Shown: in pieces, positions 14,504 through 22,993 of the stretch
Layout of the letters: every line of letters starts with the position of its first letter
Numbering within the stretch: the stretch's first letter is position 1
Assembly (NCBI GenBank): GCA_036796435.1
Contig: DAIRCY010000028.1
Location: 1 to 28,722 of the forward strand
Direction of reading: 5' to 3'
Length of the DNA: 28,722 bases
Source: JAJYVT01 sp036796435
Lineage (GTDB): Bacteria > Actinomycetota > Acidimicrobiia > Acidimicrobiales > RAAP-2
The notes under the pieces: generated by a model
The model's input: the letters and a program-made list of their open reading frames with translations, nothing else
What the model was told of the DNA's origin: nothing
Database searches by the model: none
Program-made: the position numbers and the translations under genes

Positions 14504-15361
14504 TCAGCTCCGCCGCGAGCCAGACGATCGGGACGCGGCCGCGTCCGGGACGACGGCCGGGAGGACCGCTGTGGTCGAGCCGTGAAGGACGACGTCGGCG
14601 AGGTCGTCGAACGGCGTCGGCTGCGCGTTCACGATCACGACCGCCGCCCCGTGCGAGCTCGCGAGCGGCACCATCCCGGCGGCGGGGTAGACGCCGAGGC
14701 TGGTGCCTGCCGCGAGCAGCAGGTCCGCCCGGCGTGCCGCGGCCTCCGCACGGGCGAGGTCCGCTGCGACGAGGGACTGGCCGAAGCTGATCGTCGCCGA
14801 CTTGAGGATGCCGTCGCAGCTCCGACAGGCGGGGTCCAACTCGCCTGCCGCCACCCGCTCGAGCGTCGGCGCCGCGTCGCCCCGCTCGCCGCAGGCCATG
14901 CAGACGACCTCGCGCATCGTGCCATGGATCTCGACGACGCGCGCCGGGTCGTTGCCCGCCAGCTGGTGGAGCCCGTCGATGTTCTGGGTGACGAGGAGGT
15001 CCAGGCGGCCCTGCCGTTCGAGCTCGACGAGGGCCCGGTGGCCGGCGGTCGGCCGGGCGCCCCAGACGGGGGAGTGGAGCCGTCCCTGCCAGGCGCGGCG
15101 CCGGACGTCGGGGTCCTCGAGGTACGCCTCGAGCGTCGAGAGCCGCTCGGCGTCCGGATCCTTCGTCCAGACGCCGTCCGGGCCGCGGAAGTCGGGGATC
15201 CCCGCGCCGGTGGAGACCCCCGCGCCGGTGAGCGCGACGACCCGCCGGGCCTCTGCGATCAGGCGCTTGGCGGCCTCGAGGAGCGCTGCGGGGGGCTCGG
15301 CGCTGGTGGGGCCAGTGCTGCCCCGGATCGGCTCCACCTGGCGCAGGGTACCGCCGGTCAC
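14504..15361 (-). CDS. Sir2-family NAD-dependent protein deacylase
   Basis: A sirtuin of up to 285 residues. It has GAGVSTGAGIPDFRGPDGVW near residues 47-65 (NAD binding), TQNIDGLH (125-132), catalytic H146 in EIHGT and a zinc site C154/C157 and C179/C182. It removes acyl groups from lysines using NAD and commonly controls acetyl-CoA synthetase and other metabolic enzymes. GTG 15361 is the longest start, but GTG at 15337 or a later one is possible because the first 24 residues are poorly conserved. It is divergent from the dehydrogenase gene with only 14 bp between the proposed starts, so a downstream start would give more promoter room. The last residues are Ser/Arg-rich. Confidence 0.93.
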   Translation of the reverse strand: MTGGTLRQVEPIRGSTGPTSAEPPAALLEAAKRLIAEARRVVALTGAGVSTGAGIPDFRGPDGVWTKDPDAERLSTLEAYLEDPDVRRRAWQGRLHSPVWGARPTAGHRALVELERQGRLDLLVTQNIDGLHQLAGNDPARVVEIHGTMREVVCMACGERGDAAPTLERVAAGELDPACRSCDGILKSATISFGQSLVAADLARAEAAARRADLLLAAGTSLGVYPAAGMVPLASSHGAAVVIVNAQPTPFDDLADVVLHGSTTAVLPAVVPDAAASRSSGSRRS

Positions 15362-15375
15362 GCGAGAATCACCCC

Positions 15376-16770
15376 ATGACCTTTGCGACGACGAACCCGG
15401 CCACCGGTGAGGTGGAGAAGACCTTCGACGCTCACACCCCCGACGAGGTCGAGTCCCGGCTCGCCCGTGCGGCCGCCGGCTTCGAGACCATGCGCAAGAT
15501 GCGCTTCGCCGACCGGGCGCGCCTCATGCGCTCGGCGGCCGACCTGCTCGACGGGGAGGCGCCCGACGTCGCCCGGATCCTCACGACCGAGATGGGCAAG
15601 ACGTTCGCCTCGGCGAAGGCCGAGGTCGCCAAGTGCGCCCTCGGGTTGCGCTGGTTCGCCGACAACGCCGAGCGGCTGCTCGCGGACGAGCGGATCGACG
15701 ACCACAGCTACGTGCGCTACGAGCCCCTCGGTCCGGTGCTCGCGGTCATGCCGTGGAACTTCCCGCTGTGGCAGGTCATGCGCTTCGCCGGGCCCGGGCT
15801 CATGGCGGGGAACGTGGGCGTGCTCAAGCACGCCGCCAACGTCCCCCAGAGCGCGCTGTACATCGAGGAGCTGTTCCGCCGGGCCGGCTACCCCGACGGC
15901 GCCTTCGCCACCCTCCTCATCTCCTCGTCCGACGTCGCCCCGGTGATCGAGGACGAGCGCATCGTGGCGGTCACCCTGACCGGCAGCGAGCGCGCCGGCG
16001 CCGCGGTCGCGGAGACCGCCGGCCGGGTGCTCAAGAAGTGCGTGCTCGAGCTCGGCGGCTCGGACCCGTTCGTCGTCACGAAGTCCGCCGACGTCGAGCG
16101 TTCCGCGGACGTCGCGGTCACCGCCCGGGTGCAGAACAACGGCCAGTCCTGCATCGCGGCCAAGCGCTTCATCGTCGACGCCGAGGTCTACGACGAGTGG
16201 GTCGACCGGTTCGTCTCGAAGATGGCCGCGCTTCGCGTGGGCGACCCGATGGACAGCGAGACCGACGTCGGGCCGCTCGTCACCGAGGCGCAGCGCAAGG
16301 AGATCGCCGGCCAGGTCGACGACGCCCGCGACAAGGGCGCGACCGTCGCGTGCGGGGGGTCCATGATCGACGGCCCGGGCTGGTACTACCAGCCGACCGC
16401 GCTCCTCGACGTGACGACCGAGATGCGCGTCCTCCAAGAGGAGGTGTTCGGTCCCGTCGCGACGGTCGAGCGCTACCGCGACCTCGACGAGGCGATCCGC
16501 ATCGCCAACCGCACGCAGTACGGCCTCGGCTCGAGCATCTGGACGAACGACGCAGAGGAGCGCGACAGGCTCGTTGCGGGGATCGCCGCGGGACAGGTGT
16601 TCGTCAACACGATGGTCGCCTCGTCCCCCGAGCTCCCCTTCGGCGGGATCAAGCGGTCCGGCTACGGCCGGGAGCTGAGCGGGGTCGGCATCAAGGAGTT
16701 CATGAACGCGAAGTCCGTCCGGTCGGCCCCGTCGGGCGACGTGCCGTCGCCTGGGGCGGCGGCGGAGTAG
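15376..16770 (+). CDS. NAD(P)-dependent succinate-semialdehyde-type dehydrogenase
   Basis: A 464-residue aldehyde dehydrogenase of the GabD/SSADH type. PWNFPLWQ (cofactor and substrate entry), LTGSERAG, general base E225 in LELGGSDPF, catalytic C259 in NNGQSCIAAKR, EEVFGPV and LPFGGIKRSGYGREL are all present, so the enzyme looks fully active. Likely reaction: succinate semialdehyde to succinate, as in GABA degradation or a 2-oxoglutarate decarboxylase shunt. Substrate choice among close aldehydes cannot be fixed from sequence. ATG 15376 is the first start and fits the family N-terminus (TNPATGEV). GAGAAT (15364-15369) is a weak -10 candidate. The aminotransferase that could feed it lies 6 kb away, beside a different dehydrogenase. 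Confidence 0.92.
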   Translation: MTFATTNPATGEVEKTFDAHTPDEVESRLARAAAGFETMRKMRFADRARLMRSAADLLDGEAPDVARILTTEMGKTFASAKAEVAKCALGLRWFADNAERLLADERIDDHSYVRYEPLGPVLAVMPWNFPLWQVMRFAGPGLMAGNVGVLKHAANVPQSALYIEELFRRAGYPDGAFATLLISSSDVAPVIEDERIVAVTLTGSERAGAAVAETAGRVLKKCVLELGGSDPFVVTKSADVERSADVAVTARVQNNGQSCIAAKRFIVDAEVYDEWVDRFVSKMAALRVGDPMDSETDVGPLVTEAQRKEIAGQVDDARDKGATVACGGSMIDGPGWYYQPTALLDVTTEMRVLQEEVFGPVATVERYRDLDEAIRIANRTQYGLGSSIWTNDAEERDRLVAGIAAGQVFVNTMVASSPELPFGGIKRSGYGRELSGVGIKEFMNAKSVRSAPSGDVPSPGAAAE

Positions 16771-16808
16771 GGGCTGCGCCGTCTATTCCAACACGATCCG
16801 GCTCGGGA

Positions 16809-18227
16809 TCACGTGTCCAGCAAGTAAGCGAGTATCCCGGCAGGGATGGCCCACGCTTCGTCACCGGTCGTGTCCAGCACGTTGCGGGTCACGAGGAGTC
16901 CCTTCCATGTCGACGCGTTGACCGTGGCTGCCTCGCTGCGCCAGCGCCCGGACTGCGAGTACTTCCCCTCCAAGGCAACCGGCCCGAGGTGGCGAGAGAC
17001 GAAGTCGATCTCTTTTCGTGACGGAGTCCGCACATGAAACAAGAACTCGTCGTTGTCGGCGTTCTCGGCGGTGGCGTAGACCTTCCGGCGGACCGCCATG
17101 CCGATCTGCATCTCGGTCAAGATGGTGGGGTCGATGTCTCGGCGCTCGGGGTTGCGCAAGTGAGGGACTCGGGCCACCAGGGGGTCGACGGCGTAGAGCT
17201 TGTCCTGCGCGCGCGCTCGTGCGAGCCAGGCACCGTCGGTCCTTTGCGGGCACGCCCACAAGAGGAACGACGCCTGCAGGTACCCGACGTGGCGTGAGAC
17301 CACGTCGTGGCCCACATCTACGTCGTGGCCGATAGAGGACAGATTCGCCGGTGCCGCCATCGACTGCCACAGACGCTCGAGAAGAGCCATCTCACGGTTC
17401 GGTCCGAGCCGGCTCTGTGCGAAGACATCTCGAGCGATCACGTCGAACATGTCGTTGACGAACGACGTCGGTACGGGTTCGCCGGCAGCAGCAGCGGCCA
17501 CTGCTCGTGGGAAGCCCCCATAGGAGAGGTACACCTCCCACAGGCGCACGAGATCGTCGAGCCACGGCAGGGCCGCGTGGTACGCCTCCCGGGCCTCGGC
17601 ACCGTGGAGCTGGGAGAGATCGAGCGGGGCGACGGCGAGCGTGGTGCCCAGCACGGCGGCGAACGTCCGAAAGCCCATCGGAAGGAGGACCCGGTCGAGA
17701 TGCGCCGCTCGACCCCGTCGACCGGCGAGCTGGCCGGCGGCCGAGGTCAACGCAGCAGCGTTCGACCCCGTGAGCACAACCGTGGCGACGCGGAACGGCG
17801 GGTCGTTGTCCCGGAGCCACTTGATCTCCTTCGCCCAGTCCCCGGTCACCGACGAGATCTCGTCGAAGAACCACACACGCGCGCTGCCTCGAGGGGCCAC
17901 CGGCAGGGCAGTGTTCTGGACGACGGTGCGCAACTCTTTGGCTGCCATGTTGTCGGCAGCCACCCGGACCATCGCCGTCGGCGGAGCTCCCTCCGTGATC
18001 AGGTCCTCGATCTGCTGCTTGACAGCGACGGTCTTGCCTACCCGCCGGGGGCCGCGGAGCACGTACACGCAGCCGGGCGTCAAGGAGGACAGCGCCTTCG
18101 AGCGATAGTTGATCCCAGCCTCGTTGGCCTCTCGCAGATCAGGATCGATCAGGGCCCACCGAGGGTCCCGCCACCAGGGGTTGGTGCGTGCGAGCTCCTG
18201 GGCCAGCAGTCCGATCCTGGTAGCCAC
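16809..18227 (-). CDS. AAA ATPase with C-terminal nuclease-like domain (DUF4143 type)
   Basis: A 472-residue ATPase with Walker A GPRRVGKT (59-66), Walker B FFDEIS (120-125), a sensor-like VLTGSNA and a C-terminal segment with D408 (EIDFV) and E420-G-K422, resembling the PD-(D/E)XK-like DUF4143 tail. The open frame runs back to 18260, but TACAAT (18240-18235) ends exactly 7 nt before GTG 18227. A transcript would then start at this codon, so I prefer it. Function is unknown; such genes are common orphan accessory ATPases. Codons are less GC3-rich than in both flanking genes, suggesting acquisition. It converges on the dehydrogenase gene with a 38-bp gap. A 33-bp periodic repeat covers its promoter. 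Confidence 0.83.
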   Translation of the reverse strand: MATRIGLLAQELARTNPWWRDPRWALIDPDLREANEAGINYRSKALSSLTPGCVYVLRGPRRVGKTVAVKQQIEDLITEGAPPTAMVRVAADNMAAKELRTVVQNTALPVAPRGSARVWFFDEISSVTGDWAKEIKWLRDNDPPFRVATVVLTGSNAAALTSAAGQLAGRRGRAAHLDRVLLPMGFRTFAAVLGTTLAVAPLDLSQLHGAEAREAYHAALPWLDDLVRLWEVYLSYGGFPRAVAAAAAGEPVPTSFVNDMFDVIARDVFAQSRLGPNREMALLERLWQSMAAPANLSSIGHDVDVGHDVVSRHVGYLQASFLLWACPQRTDGAWLARARAQDKLYAVDPLVARVPHLRNPERRDIDPTILTEMQIGMAVRRKVYATAENADNDEFLFHVRTPSRKEIDFVSRHLGPVALEGKYSQSGRWRSEAATVNASTWKGLLVTRNVLDTTGDEAWAIPAGILAYLLDT

Positions 18228-18232
18228 ACGGA

Positions 18233-18298
18233 GGATTGTATACCTTTTCCTAGGTGGCACACTCAGGAATGTGCACCTTTTCGCGGGTCACACCGGCA
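18233..18298. repeat. Two 33-bp direct repeat units over the ATPase promoter
   Basis: Units 18233-18265 and 18266-18298 align without gaps at about 21 of the first 30 positions, with a common core ACCTTTTC. A third, weaker unit seems to begin at 18299 (AGAACGTCTACC). Thirty-three base pairs is close to three helical turns and also eleven codons. The first unit contains the -10 box of the ATPase gene. It could be an iterated operator or the relic of a repeated coding sequence. Confidence 0.5.
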
Positions 18299-18387
18299 AG
18301 AACGTCTACCATCCTGCTGTTGCGCTGCCCGAGCTGCGTGACGCGGCTCGATCTGCGGCTCGACGCAGCCGCGCCGCCCGTTGCGCG

Positions 18388-18393
18388 TAGCCT
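18388..18393 (+). promoter_or_regulatory. -10 box candidate for the cysteine desulfurase operon
   Basis: TAGCCT ends 10 nt before ATG 18404, the same arrangement as TAGGCT before ileS. A start point 6-7 nt after the box would leave a leader of only 3-4 nt. No ribosome site is visible. Confidence 0.35.
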
Positions 18394-18403
18394 CTGAAGT
18401 CGC

Positions 18404-19594
18404 ATGGCACGTACCGACCTCCCGAACGAGCCGCAGCTCACCTACCTCGACCACGCCGCGTCGGCGCCCGTGCGCGACGAGGTCGCAGACGCCATGGCGC
18501 CGTTCGCCTCCCGCACCTACGGCCACCCCTCGGGCCACCACCGCCAGGCCCGGGCCGCCCGGGAGGCGCTCGAAGAGGCCCGCGACCAGGTCGCGCAGCT
18601 CCTCGGCGCGGCGCCCCGGGAGGTCGTCTTCACCTCCGGCGGCACCGAAGGGGACAGCCTCGCCGTCTTCGGCGTCCTCGGCGCCGCCACCCGGCGGAGG
18701 GCGGGCGAGCGGACGGTCGTGGTCTGCTCCGCGATCGAGCACGCGGCGGTGCTCGAGGCCTGCCGTGCCGCGGCGTTCCGCCTGCCGGGCGTGGTCCACG
18801 AGACGGCCGGCGTCGACCGCCACGGGGTCGTCGACCTCGACGCGCTCGCGTCGATGCTCGACCGCGACGTCGCGCTCGTCTCGGTCATGCTCGCCAACAA
18901 CGAGGTCGGCACCGTCCAGCCTCTCGGCGACGTGGTGCGGGTCACGAAGCGCCTCGCCCCGCGCGCGGTCGTCCACACCGACGCGGTGCAAGCCGCCGCG
19001 TGGCTCGACGTCGCGCAGGCGGCCGCCGGGGCCGACCTCGTCTCGATCTCCGCGCACAAGCTCGGCGGCCCGAAAGGCACCGGCGCGCTCGTGGTGCGCG
19101 AGGGGATCGAGCTCGACGCGCTGTTCGTCGGGGGCGGCCAGGAGCGCGAGCGCAGGGCAGGCACGCACGACGTCGCCGGCGCCGTCGGGCTCGCGACCGC
19201 CCTCGCCGCAGTCGCCAAGGAGCGGGAGGCGGAGACCGAGCGGGTCGGCGCGTTGCGCGACCGGCTCGCCGACGGGCTCCTCGACGCGGTGCCGGGCGCC
19301 GTCGAGGCGGCGGCGCGCACCTCGGTCCTGCCCGGCCACTGCCACCTCTGCTTCGAGGGTGTCGACCGGGAGGAGCTGGTCGTGCTGCTCGACGAGGAAG
19401 GCGTCTGCGTGTCGGGCGGCGCCGCCTGCGCGAGCGGAGCGCTCGAGCCGAGCCACGTGCTCGCCGCGATGGGCGTACCGGCCGGCGTCGCCCGGGGGTC
19501 GATCCGGTTCAGCCTCGGCCACACGACGACGCCTGAGGACGTGGCTCGTGCCCTCGCCGTCGTCCCTGCGGCCGTCGCGCGCCTGCGCGGCTGA
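18404..19594 (+). CDS. Cysteine desulfurase (NifS/IscS type)
   Basis: A 396-residue PLP enzyme that turns cysteine into alanine and an enzyme-bound persulfide. YLDHAASAP at the N-terminus, TSGGTEGD, H113 in AIEHAAV, HTDAVQAA, the PLP lysine K219 in SISAHKLGGPKG, and persulfide C342 in GAACASGALEPS are all present. The Cys loop is the long NifS/IscS kind. It is the first gene of an operon with mnmA 22 bp downstream, so its main sulfur acceptor is probably MnmA for tRNA 2-thiouridine; it may also serve Fe-S assembly. ATG 18404 is preceded by TAGCCT and almost no leader. Confidence 0.95.
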   Translation: MARTDLPNEPQLTYLDHAASAPVRDEVADAMAPFASRTYGHPSGHHRQARAAREALEEARDQVAQLLGAAPREVVFTSGGTEGDSLAVFGVLGAATRRRAGERTVVVCSAIEHAAVLEACRAAAFRLPGVVHETAGVDRHGVVDLDALASMLDRDVALVSVMLANNEVGTVQPLGDVVRVTKRLAPRAVVHTDAVQAAAWLDVAQAAAGADLVSISAHKLGGPKGTGALVVREGIELDALFVGGGQERERRAGTHDVAGAVGLATALAAVAKEREAETERVGALRDRLADGLLDAVPGAVEAAARTSVLPGHCHLCFEGVDREELVVLLDEEGVCVSGGAACASGALEPSHVLAAMGVPAGVARGSIRFSLGHTTTPEDVARALAVVPAAVARLRG

Positions 19595-19616
19595 GCGGGC
19601 GGGCCGGCGCAGTCCC

Positions 19617-20699
19617 GTGCGCGTCCTCGTCGCGATGTCAGGAGGGGTGGACTCCTCGGTCGCCGCCGCGCTCCTCGTCGCCGAAGGCCACGACGTGGTC
19701 GGGGCCACCCTCAAGCTGTGGGGCGGCCCGCAGAGCTCGGGCTGCTGCTCGGTCGCCGACGTGGACGACGCGCGCCGGGTCGCCCAGCAGCTCGGCATCG
19801 TGCACCACGTCTTCAACCTCACCGAGGAGTTCGCGCGCGACGTGGTCGACCCCTACGTCGCCGCGCACGCGGCGGGCCGCACGCCGAACCCCTGCATCGA
19901 GTGCAACCGCCACATCAAGTTCGACCTCCTGCTCGAGCGCGCGCACCGGCTGGGGTTCGAACGGCTGGCGACCGGCCACCACGCCCGGGTATGCGAGCGC
20001 GACGGCCGCTACTCGCTGCGCCGGGGGGCCGACCCGCTGAAGGACCAGTCGTACGTGCTCTCCATGCTGGGGCAGTCCCAGCTGGCGTCCGTCGTGCTGC
20101 CGGTGGGCCAGCTGACCAAGGCCGAGGTGCGCGCCGAGGCGGAGCGGCTGGGGCTTCGGACCGCGGCGAAGCCCGACAGCCAGGACGTGTGCTTCATCCA
20201 CGACCGCGAGGGTCGGGAGGGCTTCCTCTCGAGCCGCCTCGAGCTCCACGGCGCGGAGGTCGTCGACACAGAGAGCGGGGAGCGCCTCGGGGAGGTCGAC
20301 GCCGTCGAGCTCGTCACGGTCGGCCAGCGCCGCGGGATGCCGGCGGCGGGGGAGCGCCGGTACGCGGTGGCCGTCGACCCGGTGGCCCGCCGAGTGACGG
20401 TCGCCCGGTCGGCCCGGGCGACGGTCGAGGGGGTCGTGCTCGCGGCGGGCACGGTGACGTGGGTCGACGAGGCGCTCTCCGACGGCGAGGACGCGATCGC
20501 GCAGGTGAGCGCCCACGGCCGTCCCGCCCGCTGCACGATCCGGTCGGAGGCGGGCCCGGGCGGCCAGGGGCTCGGGCGCGGCTTCGCCCCGCGCCACAGG
20601 CCCGTCGCCCCGGGCCAGACCGTCGCCCTCTACGACGCGGCCGACCCCGAGCGCGTCCTCGGGGCGGGGATCGTCGCGGCGACCCGGAGGCGCCGATGA
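19617..20699 (+). CDS. mnmA: tRNA-specific 2-thiouridylase MnmA
   Basis: A 360-residue enzyme adding sulfur to U34 of tRNAs for Lys, Glu and Gln. The PP-loop SGGVDSS (8-14) binds ATP and adenylates the uridine. C96 in NPCIECNRHIKF and C192 in SQDVCFI are the catalytic and persulfide cysteines. LKDQSYVLSML and VGQRRG are further family marks. GTG 19617 gives MRVLVAMSGG, the normal N-terminus. The upstream cysteine desulfurase would provide the persulfide. The stop overlaps the ligA start as ATGA, implying translational coupling. Confidence 0.96.
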   Translation: MRVLVAMSGGVDSSVAAALLVAEGHDVVGATLKLWGGPQSSGCCSVADVDDARRVAQQLGIVHHVFNLTEEFARDVVDPYVAAHAAGRTPNPCIECNRHIKFDLLLERAHRLGFERLATGHHARVCERDGRYSLRRGADPLKDQSYVLSMLGQSQLASVVLPVGQLTKAEVRAEAERLGLRTAAKPDSQDVCFIHDREGREGFLSSRLELHGAEVVDTESGERLGEVDAVELVTVGQRRGMPAAGERRYAVAVDPVARRVTVARSARATVEGVVLAAGTVTWVDEALSDGEDAIAQVSAHGRPARCTIRSEAGPGGQGLGRGFAPRHRPVAPGQTVALYDAADPERVLGAGIVAATRRRR

Positions 20700-22885
20700 G
20701 CGCGGGCGCCGCCGGGGAGGGGCCGGAACGGCGGACACCGGCGGAGCGGGCGGCAGAGCTCCGCAGGCTGATCGAGCACCACAACGAGCGCTACTTCGTC
20801 CTCGACGCCCCCGAGATCCCCGACGCCGACTACGACGCGCTCGTCCGGGAGCTCCGCCAGGTGGAGGCCGAGCATCCCGAGGTCATCACGCCCGACTCGC
20901 CGACCCAGCGGGTCGGGGGCGCGGCGGAGACCCAGCTCTTCGCCCCGGTCCGTCACCGCATCCCGATGATGAGCCTCGACAACGCGTTCGAGCAGGCCGA
21001 GCTCGACGCGTGGGCGGACCGGCTGCGCCGCCAGCTGCCCGACACGGACCTCGAGTCGCTCGACTTCAGCTGCGAGCCCAAGGTCGACGGCGTCGCGATG
21101 TCGCTCACCTACGTCGATGGCAGGTTCGTCCGCGCCGCCACCCGCGGGGACGGCGTGACCGGCGAAGACGTGACCGCGAACGTCGCCACCATCCGCGTGG
21201 TGCCCCGCGTGCTCGAGACGCCGGCCCCCCACCACCTCGAGGTGCGCGGCGAGGTGTACATGCCGACCGCCACATTCGCCGAGCTGAACCGGCGCGCCGA
21301 GGCGCAGGGCACCAAGACGTTCGCGAACCCGCGCAACGCGGGGGCCGGATCGCTTCGGCAGAAGGACCCCGCGGTCACCGCCTCGCGCCCGCTGTCCTTC
21401 TGGGCGTACCAGATCGGCGAGATCGACGGCGCGATCCCCGAGGAGACCGACGGGGGCAAGGCCACGCGACGGGCCGGCCGCGACGCGGGCGCCCAGTGGC
21501 CCCCTGCGACCCAGAGCGGCGCCCTCGAGCTGCTCCGCGCCGCCGGCTTCCCCGTCAGCCCCGACGCGCGCAAGGTCCACGGCGTCTCGGCCGCGTTCGC
21601 CCGGTGCCGGGAGCTCGAGGCGCACCGGCACGACCTCCCCTACGAGATCGACGGGGTCGTGGTGAAGGTGGACGACCTCTCGCTCCACGACCGCCTGGGC
21701 GCCACGTCGCGGGCGCCGCGGTGGGCGATCGCCTTCAAATTCCCCCCCGAGGACCGCACGACGCGCCTCGTGGACATCATGGTGTCGATCGGGAGGACCG
21801 GACGGGCGACGCCGTTCGCGATGCTCGAGCCGGTCTTCGTCGGCGGCTCGACGGTCCGGCTCGCCACCTTGCACAACGAGGACCAGGTGCGCCTGAAAGA
21901 CGTCCGGCCCGGGGACCTCGTGATCGTGCACAAGGCCGGCGACGTGATCCCCGAGGTGGTGGGTCCGGTGCTCGGCCCGAGCGCGCAACGCCGCCCGCCG
22001 TGGAAGTTCCCGACGACGTGCCCGTCGTGCGGCGGGCCGCTCACGAGGCTGCCGGGCGAGAGCGACACCTACTGCACCAACATCGACTGCCCGGCCCAGC
22101 GCGTCCAGCGGATCGTGCACTTCGCCTCGCGCTCGGGGATGGACATCGAGGGGCTCGGCGAAGAGCGCGTCGTGCAGCTCGTGAAGGCGGGGATGGTCGC
22201 CGACCCGGCGGACCTGTACCTCCTCGAGCCCGCACGCCTCTCCACGCTCGAGCGGATGGGGGAGATCTCGTCCAAGAACCTCGTCGACGCCATCGAGGCG
22301 TCGAAGTCCCGGCCGCTCTCCCGGCTCCTCGTCGCGCTCGGGATCCGCCACGTCGGCCCGACCGGCGCCCGGGCGCTCGCCCGCGCCTTCGGCACGCTCG
22401 GCGCGTTGCGCCATGCGAGCGTCGAGGAGCTCGCGGCCGTCGACGGGGTGGGCACGGTGATCGCCGACAGCCTCGCCGAGTTCTTCGCCAACGAGAAGAA
22501 CAGCGCCGTCGTGGACCGCCTCGTGGTGCTCGGCCTCCAGACCGAGGAGCCCGGCGTCGCGGCGGGTGCGGCGGGTGCGGCGGGCGGTGCGGCGGGGTCG
22601 GCGGCCCCGGCCGGAGCTGCGGGAGAAGGGCACGCTGCGACGCTCGCCGGCAAGTCGGTGGTCGTGACGGGGACTCTCGAGGGCTACACCCGCGAGGAGG
22701 CCGAGGAGGCGATCCTCTCGAGGGGCGGCAAGTCGCCGGGGACCGTCTCGAAGAAGACCTTCGCGGTCGTGGTGGGGACGGCGCCGGGGACCGCGAAGAC
22801 GCAGAAAGCCGAGGAGCTGGGCGTCCCCGTGGTCGACGGGGACCGCTTCGCCGAGCTGCTCGAGACCGGCGAGATCCCGCGCTGA
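20696..22885 (+). CDS. ligA: NAD-dependent DNA ligase LigA
   Basis: A 729-residue ligase that seals nicks in replication and repair using NAD. Order of parts: Ia domain with HHNERYFVLDAPEIPDADYD, adenylation domain with K129 in EPKVDG, the Gly-rich TRGDGVTGEDVT, the OB fold, the zinc site (CPSC then C-x5-C in YCTNIDC), the helix-hairpin-helix region and a C-terminal BRCT domain (SVVVTGTLEG). The motif is KVDG rather than the commoner KIDG, a mild change. A low-complexity Gly/Ala linker (about residues 621-642) precedes BRCT, and an Arg/Gln-rich insert lies near residue 250. ATG 20696 overlaps the mnmA stop. Confidence 0.97.
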   Translation: MSAGAAGEGPERRTPAERAAELRRLIEHHNERYFVLDAPEIPDADYDALVRELRQVEAEHPEVITPDSPTQRVGGAAETQLFAPVRHRIPMMSLDNAFEQAELDAWADRLRRQLPDTDLESLDFSCEPKVDGVAMSLTYVDGRFVRAATRGDGVTGEDVTANVATIRVVPRVLETPAPHHLEVRGEVYMPTATFAELNRRAEAQGTKTFANPRNAGAGSLRQKDPAVTASRPLSFWAYQIGEIDGAIPEETDGGKATRRAGRDAGAQWPPATQSGALELLRAAGFPVSPDARKVHGVSAAFARCRELEAHRHDLPYEIDGVVVKVDDLSLHDRLGATSRAPRWAIAFKFPPEDRTTRLVDIMVSIGRTGRATPFAMLEPVFVGGSTVRLATLHNEDQVRLKDVRPGDLVIVHKAGDVIPEVVGPVLGPSAQRRPPWKFPTTCPSCGGPLTRLPGESDTYCTNIDCPAQRVQRIVHFASRSGMDIEGLGEERVVQLVKAGMVADPADLYLLEPARLSTLERMGEISSKNLVDAIEASKSRPLSRLLVALGIRHVGPTGARALARAFGTLGALRHASVEELAAVDGVGTVIADSLAEFFANEKNSAVVDRLVVLGLQTEEPGVAAGAAGAAGGAAGSAAPAGAAGEGHAATLAGKSVVVTGTLEGYTREEAEEAILSRGGKSPGTVSKKTFAVVVGTAPGTAKTQKAEELGVPVVDGDRFAELLETGEIPR

Positions 22886-22956
22886 CCGCCGGCTCGCGCG
22901 CCCTCTCGACTCGGCGGGTGCGGCGGGGGCCCGTTCCTGAGGGGCGAGATGTGCCG

Positions 22957-22987
22957 TACGATCGCCTGAAAGGGACGCGACGGGAGG
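22957..22987 (+). promoter_or_regulatory. Promoter and ribosome site for the aminotransferase operon
   Basis: TACGAT (22957-22962) fits a -10 box and would give a leader of about 25 nt. GGGAGG (22982-22987) lies 6 nt before ATG 22994. Unlike several other genes in the window, this operon has a conventional leader with a strong ribosome site. Confidence 0.4.
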
Positions 22988-22993
22988 TCTGCA

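Noticed and set aside
12771..14585. A 604-codon plus-strand open frame
   Set aside because: It is antisense to the S53 prepro-peptidase and has typical Gly/Arg-rich shadow composition with no recognisable domain.
22561..22640. Repetitive GGTGCGGCG stretch, echoed at 22913-22927
   Set aside because: It encodes the Gly/Ala linker before the ligA BRCT domain; the echo after the gene is probably low-complexity GC sequence.
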